From NCBI GenBank assembly GCA_946482495.1, contig CAMLRV010000033.1:1-14723 (forward strand): 14,723 bases of DNA. The letters are read 5' to 3'. The notes under the pieces are model-generated. The model searched no databases. It worked only from the letters and a program-made list of their open reading frames with translations, and was not told the DNA's origin. Every line of letters starts with the position of its first letter. Positions within the stretch are counted from its first letter, which is position 1. The translations under genes and the position numbers were made by a program. Of the stretch, positions 1 through 6,197 are shown piece by piece. The stretch is from an uncultured Flavobacteriia bacterium (GTDB lineage Bacteria; Bacteroidota; Bacteroidia; Flavobacteriales; Flavobacteriaceae).

Positions 1-1615
1 AATTTATAATACTTTAATTAAATCAAGTGTTTATACTACTAAAGCAGAAGGTAGATTAAAATACGAAAGAGATAATAACAAAGTTGATTTTGATTATGTA
101 GCATTAGCTTATTCTACAGTAAGTGATGACCAAGTTAAAGTTACTGATGAGGATATTATCGCTTACATGAAAAAAAGCCCAAAGAAATTCAAATACGATA
201 ACACAAGATCAATTGAGTATGTTTTAATCGAAAACAAACCATCTGCAGCAGATGAAGCAGCAATGAAATCTAAAATGGATGGTTTTGTGAATGGTAAAAC
301 AGAAATGGTAAATGGTGTAAATGAAACTATTCCTTCGTTTGCTTCTGCAACAAACTTAGCTGATTACGTAAATAAATATTCAGAAATTAAATTTGATTCT
401 ACATATCTTGCTAAAAAACAAATGAATCCACAATTTGCGGAACAATTGTTTGGTTTAGCACCAGGTCAAGTTTACGGACCATATACTGATGCTGATGGGT
501 ATTCTAAATTATCTAGAGTAGCTGGAAGAAAATCTAATGTAAGTGGAAAAGTTAGTCACATTTTAGTTGCTTACAAAGGTTCTGAAAGAGCAGCAGCAAC
601 AATTACATTAACTAAAGAACAAGCCAAAGCAAAAGCAGAAGGTTTACTAACTCAAGTAAATGCTAATCCTGGAAACATCGGAATGTTAGCAATGACTAAT
701 TCAGATGATCCAAGTGCGAAACAAAACGGTGGTGTTATTGATGATATTACTCCTGAGTCTGGTTACACTCAAGCATTTAAAGATTACTTATTCAAAAATC
801 CAGTTGGAAAAACAGGTGTTGTTGAAACTGAATTTGGTTTCCACGTAATGAAAGTTGAAGCTAAAAATGATGCAGTTTTATTAGCAACTGTTGCTTTAAA
901 AATTCAACCTTCTGATAAAACAGATGGAATTAACTTCAATAAATCATTAAAAGTTGAAGCTGATGCAATAGCAAACGGAATTGATAAAGCGGCTAAAACT
1001 GCAGGTTTAAAAATTGCTCCTGTTGCGAGTGTAAGAGCTTACGATGAAAATGTAGCGAACTTAGGTTTACAAAGACAAATTGTTACTTGGGCTTTCAATA
1101 AAGAAACAAATATTGATGATATCAAACGTTTTGATATCGCTAATGTTGGATTTGCAGTTGTTAAATTAAAAGCTAAAAACGATGATGGACTTTTACCATT
1201 AGATTTAGCAAGACAATCTGTAGAAGCTTTAATTAAAAATGAGAAAAAAGCAGCTATTCTTAAAAAGAAAATGACCGGAACTACTTTAGAAGCAATCTCT
1301 AAATCAACTGGTTCTTCAATTTCTCCTGCTGTAGGTGTTACTATGGCATCTCCAATGGTTCCTAACTTAGGATATGAGCCAAAAGTAATCGGTGCTGCTA
1401 TTGGGTTAGGTTCAGGAAAAACTTCTAAAGTAATTGAAGGTAATTCTGGATTATTTATGGTGAGAACTAAAGGATTAACTAAAGCTCCAGCTGTTAATGA
1501 TTATAAAGCTCAGATTGATCAATTAAACATGCAAACTAAAGGATCTGCTCCTTTCAGACTTGTACAAGGTTTAAAAGATAAAGCTGATATTGTTGACAAT
1601 AGAGGAAGATTCTAA
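1..1615 (+). CDS. Periplasmic peptidyl-prolyl isomerase, PpiD/SurA type (5' end outside window)
   Basis: The reading frame is open from the left edge (first complete codon at 2), so the ATG at 167 is internal and 537 C-terminal residues are visible. A flavobacterial PpiD-like chaperone is about 700 residues with one N-terminal membrane helix, so I infer that helix and the SurA-like N-terminal region lie outside. Visible residues about 183-292 form a parvulin (PpiC) rotamase domain, with SHILVA at its start, a GG turn in the middle and FGFHVMKVEA at its end. The preceding residues 65-178 look like a degenerate second parvulin fold (IEYVLIEN near the start, GQVYGPY near the end). The rest is the C-terminal chaperone region, ending NRGRF. 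Expected role: folding of outer-membrane and secreted proteins in the periplasm. A strong terminator follows 19 bases after the stop. The family is confident; whether PpiD or SurA is the better name is less so. Confidence 0.88.
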   Translation, partial: IYNTLIKSSVYTTKAEGRLKYERDNNKVDFDYVALAYSTVSDDQVKVTDEDIIAYMKKSPKKFKYDNTRSIEYVLIENKPSAADEAAMKSKMDGFVNGKTEMVNGVNETIPSFASATNLADYVNKYSEIKFDSTYLAKKQMNPQFAEQLFGLAPGQVYGPYTDADGYSKLSRVAGRKSNVSGKVSHILVAYKGSERAAATITLTKEQAKAKAEGLLTQVNANPGNIGMLAMTNSDDPSAKQNGGVIDDITPESGYTQAFKDYLFKNPVGKTGVVETEFGFHVMKVEAKNDAVLLATVALKIQPSDKTDGINFNKSLKVEADAIANGIDKAAKTAGLKIAPVASVRAYDENVANLGLQRQIVTWAFNKETNIDDIKRFDIANVGFAVVKLKAKNDDGLLPLDLARQSVEALIKNEKKAAILKKKMTGTTLEAISKSTGSSISPAVGVTMASPMVPNLGYEPKVIGAAIGLGSGKTSKVIEGNSGLFMVRTKGLTKAPAVNDYKAQIDQLNMQTKGSAPFRLVQGLKDKADIVDNRGRF

Positions 1616-1633
1616 AATATAAAATTGTAATAC

Positions 1634-1663
1634 AAAAAAAGGCTGAATTTTCAGCCTTTTTTT
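1634..1663 (+). terminator. Rho-independent terminator of the isomerase gene
   Basis: GGCTGA (1641-1646) pairs with TCAGCC (1651-1656) around a 4-base loop. Seven A before and seven T after extend the stem to 13 bp and supply the U-tract. It lies between the isomerase stop and pth, so the two genes are probably separate transcription units. Confidence 0.9.
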
Positions 1664-1670
1664 ATTTTTG
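1663..1670 (+). promoter_or_regulatory. Possible pth promoter, -7 element
   Basis: TATTTTTG matches the Bacteroidota -7 consensus TAnnTTTG and lies 15 bases before the pth ATG, which would give a very short leader. It overlaps the T-tract of the upstream terminator, and T-rich DNA can match by chance. No TTG lies at the usual 17-23 base distance upstream. Weak call. Confidence 0.35.
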
Positions 1671-1685
1671 TAACTGTAAAATAAA

Positions 1686-2339
1686 ATGAGTGTATTGAAA
1701 TCTTTATTTCAGTTTTTTGGCGCAAAGTCTAAAACTGAGTTAGTAGATGTGAATTCAAATGAATATAAAGAAATGAAAAAATTTTTAGTAGTTGGGTTAG
1801 GTAATATTGGTTCTGAATATGTTAATACTCGACATAATATTGGGTTTAAAGTATTAGATTTCTTTGCAAATCAAGAAAGTATTTCTTTCCAAACGCAAAA
1901 GTTAGGTGATGTAGCCGAATTTAAAATCAAAGGGAGAACTGTTATTTTGCTAAAACCAAATACCTATATGAACTTAAGTGGTAAAGCTGTAAAGTATTGG
2001 TTGGAAAAGGAAAATATAGAAAAAGAGAATATGTTGGTTATAACGGACGATTTAAATTTATCGTTTGGAAGTATCAGAATTAAAACAAAAGGCTCAGACG
2101 GTGGCCATAATGGGCTTAAAAACATTCAATTGATATTGAATTCCACCGAATATCCTCGTTTTAGATTTGGAATTAGTGATGCTTTTAAAAAAGGAAAGCA
2201 AGTGGACTATGTTTTAGGAGAATGGACTCCAGAAGAAAATGAAAGCCTGAAAGAAAGATTAGCAATATCTTCTGAGATAATTAAATCTTTCGCTTTAGCC
2301 GGATTAAACAATACTATGAATTTATATAACGGAAAATAG
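1686..2339 (+). CDS. pth: Peptidyl-tRNA hydrolase
   Basis: Cytoplasmic enzyme that cleaves the ester bond of peptidyl-tRNAs released from stalled ribosomes, recycling tRNA. The Pth fold starts at residue 30 (MKKFLVVGLGN). Family motifs are present: GLGN (37-40), NTRHNIGF (47-54) with the catalytic His50, the KPNTYMNLSG substrate-binding segment (90-99), Asp121 in TDDLNL aligned to the E. coli active-site Asp93, and GGHNGL (139-144). The core from Met30 is 188 residues, the usual bacterial length. The ATG at 1686 adds 29 residues, MSVLKSLFQFFG and a polar linker. From memory, flavobacterial homologues often carry such extensions, so I keep the long start, but the ATG at 1773 is a real alternative. 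It has its own terminator and converges on the protease gene downstream. Confidence 0.95.
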   Translation: MSVLKSLFQFFGAKSKTELVDVNSNEYKEMKKFLVVGLGNIGSEYVNTRHNIGFKVLDFFANQESISFQTQKLGDVAEFKIKGRTVILLKPNTYMNLSGKAVKYWLEKENIEKENMLVITDDLNLSFGSIRIKTKGSDGGHNGLKNIQLILNSTEYPRFRFGISDAFKKGKQVDYVLGEWTPEENESLKERLAISSEIIKSFALAGLNNTMNLYNGK

Positions 2340-2384
2340 TTTTGAAATTTGAATTAAGAATATATACTTGAAATAATAGTAAAT

Positions 2385-2415
2385 AAAAATGCCCTCATTT
2401 GTTGAGGGCATTTTT
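2385..2415. terminator. Bidirectional terminator between pth and protease 1
   Basis: A perfect 13-bp stem, 2385-2397 with 2403-2415, built on TGCCCTCA/TGAGGGCA around a 5-base loop. It has a T-tract on the + strand (TTTTTGTTTG) and an A-tract on the left that gives a U-tract on the - strand. It sits 45 bases after pth and 20 bases after the stop of the opposing gene, so it can serve both. Confidence 0.9.
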
Positions 2416-2435
2416 GTTTGTTATTCTAATTGTTA

Positions 2436-2681
2436 TTATTCGATAACAATTTTCTTGTTTTCTTGTCTATCTCCATCTTTAATAGTAACAATATAAACAC
2501 CAGTTTCAACATTGTTTAATTGAATGTTTTGGTTGAATAATGAATTACTAGCATAAGACTTGTTGAAAACTTGTCTACCTCTTAAATCATGAACTGTAAT
2601 TTCTACATCATTTGATGATTGAGAAGTAAATTTAATATTAAAGTTTCCGTTATTTGGGTTTGGATAGATGCTTAAATCTTC
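2436..2681 (-). repeat. Direct repeat copy A: sorting-domain coding DNA
   Basis: The last 81 codons plus stop of protease 1. By eye the encoded segment matches copy B (5952-6197) at 72 of 81 residues, and the DNA is similarly close, with long identical runs. The rest of the two genes is much more diverged. Confidence 0.85.
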
Positions 2682-5600
2682 AATAGCGTTAAATGAAGCA
2701 TTTGCTAACGGTACTTGTGCCATACAAAGTGTTACACTCCAGTTTGAAATTGTTCCTGTATCACCATTATAATAATCAGTAGCTCTTAATGTCCATGTTC
2801 CAGCACCAGTTTTACCACCAAATGTACTTAAAGCTTCTTGTGGTTTAACGTTTCCTGTGATTACTGGATTTAAACATGAACCATTTGGTAAAGCAGAAGC
2901 ACCAGCATCTGTAAAGTTAAATGAATAAGTTGCAGCAACTGAAGCTCCTTCATCACAATTTCTATTCATTAACTTAATTTTTGTACCATCTGGGTGACTT
3001 AATTCTAAAACTAAATCTTGAACATAAGTATGGTCTAAATTCACAGATGTAGTAACGCTGTTGATGTTTCCAGTTACTGTTCCAGGAACTACCACTGTTT
3101 TTGTTGCAGTTGCACCAGGAGTGTTAGCTCCAGTTCCATCAGCTACTGCTAAAAGTGTATTGTTTGAATACGTGTATGTACAGTTTGATTCACCAGTTGT
3201 AAAACGATACGCTGAACTAAATGTTCCTGAACATCCTGCGTTTTTTGGTAAAACTCTCCAGTAATAAATAGTAAGTTCAGTTAATCCAGTTAATGAAACT
3301 GATGTTCCAGTTACTGTAGTTGCAGCGATAATATTAGTAAAACCAGCATCAGTTGCAACTTGTACATCATAAGCACTTGCAGCAGCATTTGCTGGCCAAG
3401 TCAATGATGTTGAAGTTGATACTCCATTTGCTAAGTTAGCTGGAGTACTAAGTGTTTGAGTACCAAAATTTCCATTAACAACATTTAAGTATAAGTTAAC
3501 AGTTTTAGTTGTAGCTCCAGAAGTTCCTGTAACTACAATTGTATAAGCTCCAACAGCTACAGCTCCAGTTGTAGTAACGTTTACAGTTACGGCTCCAGTT
3601 GTAGATAATGAACTTGGTGTAAAACTTACAGTACAGTTAGCTGGGTTTCCAGTAGCTGTGAAGTTTGTAGTTCCTGAGAATCCTCCTAAAGCAGAATAGT
3701 TTAATGCGTAAGAAGTATTTCCTCCTTGACAAATAGATTTGTTTTGAGCTCCTGATGCTCCACCATAAGCTAATCCAAAAGTAGAAGCAGGTGCAGTAAT
3801 TGTGAAGTTAACATTTGAAATATCTAAGAATACATGATTGTATCCTTTTACCATAATTCTATTTGTTGTTCCAGCATTGTTTGGAATCATAACAGTTTCT
3901 GTTCCATCATTAGGTACGTTTGTAGCTAATAAAATTGGGTAAGTATTTCCTCCATCAGTAGAAAGGAAGATGTCAACTGTTGGACAGTTTACGTTATTTG
4001 CAGTTGTACCTGCTACATTCCAAGTTACAGATTGGTTTGTACCTGCTTGCCAAGATACCGCAGTATTTGGTGCAGTGATAGCAAATGGTCCAGCAGTTGC
4101 ATTAACTGTTAAAGTAGCGATGTCATATTCAGTTTGTCCAAAACCGGCAACGTTATCTCTAACTGTTACAGCAAAGTTTAATGTTCTTGCAACTGAACTT
4201 AATGCTTCAACATTGATTTCAGTTCCAGCTGTAGTTGCTGAATTCGCAATAATACTTTGAATTCTTGGGAAATATCTGTACCCAACACTTACAGGATTGT
4301 AAGATCTAAATGTAGGTCCTCCAGTTTTTGTAGCTGTAGCAGCACTCGCAGCACCAGTTTGAGTAGTGGCATTGTCAATTTGCTCCCAACAGTAAGTAAG
4401 TGCATTTCCTGCGTCAGCATCTGAACCAACGGCAGTTAAAATGAATGGTGTGCTTTTTGGGATAGTATATGATAATCCTCCATCTACAGTAGGTGTGTTG
4501 TTACTGATAGTTGTTCTAACCGGACAAGTTTTAGATTCCATGTTAGTCTGTACTTGGTCGATACTAACAATATGGAAATATGCGTCTGAATTTGGCTGAA
4601 CATCTTGTGCAGTAATACCAGCATATCCCATAATAGTTGAACCTGAACCTGGCTCAACATTTACTCCAGTTCCTTCAACATTGTTTGAAAAAGTGTGGTT
4701 TGCACCAAATTGGTGACCCATTTCGTGTGCCACATAGTCAATGTCAAAAGTATCACCTGAAGGTACACCATTTGCTGGTGAAGTATATCCAGACCCTTTA
4801 TTTTGATCATTAGTAGCAGCTGTATCGTCTACACAAACACATCCAATACAACCTGCATTTCCACCACCTCCAGTAGAACCAAACATGTGTCCAACGTCGT
4901 ATGCAGCATTGTTTGCAGCTAAAGAAGTTGCAGCGCCTGTTAAACTAGTACTCAACGCATTTTGTAATTGCGTATTCCAATTGGCCATAGTAGTATAAGG
5001 GTCTGTTCCTGCTGTATAATAAATAACATTTGTAGATTGAGAAATGATATTCATGTGAATACAAAAATCTTTTTCAAATACTCCGTTAACTCTTGTCATT
5101 GTATTGTTAAATGCAGTAAGTACATTGTTAACCTGGCTGGCATTTGTAGCTCCAAAATAATTTGAATATTCTGCATTACAAGAAAGAGCTAATCTAAAAG
5201 TTAAGATTTGATTTAAGCTCGATTTATTAGCATTGCCTTTCTTTTCAGAAATTTTACTTGCTAAAATAGTTTCTTCTGTACTACAAGTAAAAGGAAGTTT
5301 ACCTTTTCTACTTTTTGCAGCATAAGCAGCATAAATTGTGTTGTCTGAAGAATAAGCCTCGATAAATTCTGACATTCCATTTGGTTTAATTGTCATAGTT
5401 TGAATTCCGCTTGGACTGATACTTAATCTTAAAATGCTTTTTGGATTTTCAATTCCACTACCAACATAAGCGCGGATTTCTGGAAATTGAGATTGTAGTT
5501 CAGCATCAAAATTTGATGCTTCATACATTTTGTAGTTTTCTAACTGTCCTTCAGAATTTGGAATTGTAACAATAACAGTTTTAGCATTTGGTTTAAATCT

Positions 5601-5807
5601 GTCTTGTGCCTGAAATAATTTAGTTTTTAAGCTAGCTAAATCTAATTGATACAATTTGAATTCTTCTGGGAATTCTTCCCTAGTAACATTTTTGTTAATA
5701 GAACTTACGTCAGATTTGTTTTTTTTAACCCAAGCTTTCTCGGTCTGTGAGAAAGATAGATTGAAAGCTAACAAACCTACGAACGAGAGTAGTAATGTTT
5801 TTTTCAT
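2436..5807 (-). CDS. Secreted reprolysin-like zinc metalloprotease with Ig, FnIII, P-domain and type IX sorting domain (protease 1)
   Basis: 1123 residues, predicted to be secreted through the outer membrane by the type IX system. Order of parts: signal peptide (1-20, cleavage probably near SFS/Q); propeptide to about 190, including a lone Cys175 in PFTC; metzincin domain about 200-430 with the zinc motif HEMGHQFGANH (His361, His365, His371, catalytic Glu362) and Met-turn Met393 in IMGYAG, plus a cysteine-rich GCIGCVC loop; Ig/REJ-like beta modules about 435-675; a further Ig-like module 676-785; fibronectin type III 786-873; P-domain (proprotein convertase type) 876-1028; and type A sorting domain 1043-1123 beginning at SIYPNPNNGNF. 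The sorting domain should be removed on export, and its presence implies a cell-surface or free enzyme. The physiological substrate cannot be read from the sequence. The start is supported by the signal peptide and a promoter 30 bases upstream. It is the tandem paralogue of the next gene. Confidence 0.93.
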   Translation of the reverse strand: MKKTLLLSFVGLLAFNLSFSQTEKAWVKKNKSDVSSINKNVTREEFPEEFKLYQLDLASLKTKLFQAQDRFKPNAKTVIVTIPNSEGQLENYKMYEASNFDAELQSQFPEIRAYVGSGIENPKSILRLSISPSGIQTMTIKPNGMSEFIEAYSSDNTIYAAYAAKSRKGKLPFTCSTEETILASKISEKKGNANKSSLNQILTFRLALSCNAEYSNYFGATNASQVNNVLTAFNNTMTRVNGVFEKDFCIHMNIISQSTNVIYYTAGTDPYTTMANWNTQLQNALSTSLTGAATSLAANNAAYDVGHMFGSTGGGGNAGCIGCVCVDDTAATNDQNKGSGYTSPANGVPSGDTFDIDYVAHEMGHQFGANHTFSNNVEGTGVNVEPGSGSTIMGYAGITAQDVQPNSDAYFHIVSIDQVQTNMESKTCPVRTTISNNTPTVDGGLSYTIPKSTPFILTAVGSDADAGNALTYCWEQIDNATTQTGAASAATATKTGGPTFRSYNPVSVGYRYFPRIQSIIANSATTAGTEINVEALSSVARTLNFAVTVRDNVAGFGQTEYDIATLTVNATAGPFAITAPNTAVSWQAGTNQSVTWNVAGTTANNVNCPTVDIFLSTDGGNTYPILLATNVPNDGTETVMIPNNAGTTNRIMVKGYNHVFLDISNVNFTITAPASTFGLAYGGASGAQNKSICQGGNTSYALNYSALGGFSGTTNFTATGNPANCTVSFTPSSLSTTGAVTVNVTTTGAVAVGAYTIVVTGTSGATTKTVNLYLNVVNGNFGTQTLSTPANLANGVSTSTSLTWPANAAASAYDVQVATDAGFTNIIAATTVTGTSVSLTGLTELTIYYWRVLPKNAGCSGTFSSAYRFTTGESNCTYTYSNNTLLAVADGTGANTPGATATKTVVVPGTVTGNINSVTTSVNLDHTYVQDLVLELSHPDGTKIKLMNRNCDEGASVAATYSFNFTDAGASALPNGSCLNPVITGNVKPQEALSTFGGKTGAGTWTLRATDYYNGDTGTISNWSVTLCMAQVPLANASFNAIEDLSIYPNPNNGNFNIKFTSQSSNDVEITVHDLRGRQVFNKSYASNSLFNQNIQLNNVETGVYIVTIKDGDRQENKKIVIE

Positions 5808-5836
5808 GTTTAATGGTTAATTGGGTGTTATTTAGG

Positions 5837-5844
5837 CAAATATA
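5837..5844 (-). promoter_or_regulatory. Promoter of protease 1, -7 element
   Basis: Read on the - strand this is TATATTTG, an exact TAnnTTTG match, 29 bases before the ATG. Transcription would begin near 5830, giving a leader of about 23 bases with no Shine-Dalgarno sequence. No TTG -33 element is seen at the right distance, only T-rich DNA. The paralogous gene has the same -7 sequence at a similar position. Confidence 0.65.
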
Positions 5845-5900
5845 TAAAAATAGAGATAAGAAAAATAAATTTAATTAAAAATTGATGGATTTCAATAATA

Positions 5901-5926
5901 AAAAATGCCCTCAAATTTGAGGGCAT
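5901..5926 (-). terminator. Terminator of protease 2
   Basis: A 22-base perfect palindrome at 5905-5926 (ATGCCCTCAAA and its complement) lies 26 bases beyond the protease 2 stop. On the - strand it is followed by TTTTT (complement of 5901-5905). The stem shares ATGCCCTCA/TGAGGGCAT with the terminator of protease 1, so it is probably part of the same duplicated unit. It makes read-through from protease 2 into protease 1 less likely. Confidence 0.8.
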
Positions 5927-5951
5927 ACTATTTATAAAGGTAAAACTATTA

Positions 5952-6197
5952 TTATTCAATAACAATTTTCTTGTTTTCTTGTCTGTCTCCATCTTTAACA
6001 GTAACAATATAAATACCAGATTCAACATTGTTTAATTGAATGTTTTGGTTAAATACTGAATTACTATCGTAAGACTTATTAAATACTTGTCTACCTCTTA
6101 AATCGTGAACCATAATTTCCACATTATTTGAAGATTGAGAAGTAAATTTAATATTAAAGTTACCATTGTTTGGATTTGGATAAATGCTAAAGTCGTC
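5952..6197 (-). repeat. Direct repeat copy B: sorting-domain coding DNA
   Basis: The last 81 codons plus stop of protease 2, partner of copy A at 2436-2681. The nine residue differences by eye are mostly conservative (D/E, L/F, L/V, V/I, T/S). Confidence 0.85.

Noticed and set aside
167..169. ATG as the start of the isomerase gene
   Set aside because: The frame is open from base 2, and the 55 residues before this Met continue the protein naturally, so it is internal.
3061..5165. Open frames on the + strand at 3061-3264, 3970-4260 and 4968-5165
   Set aside because: They lie entirely antisense to the protease 1 coding sequence, show no family resemblance and lack promoters; they are by-products of its codon use.
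5828..6028. 66-residue frame on the - strand across the gap between the two proteases
   Set aside because: It overlaps the 3' end of protease 2 in another frame, includes the terminator palindrome and has low-complexity content.
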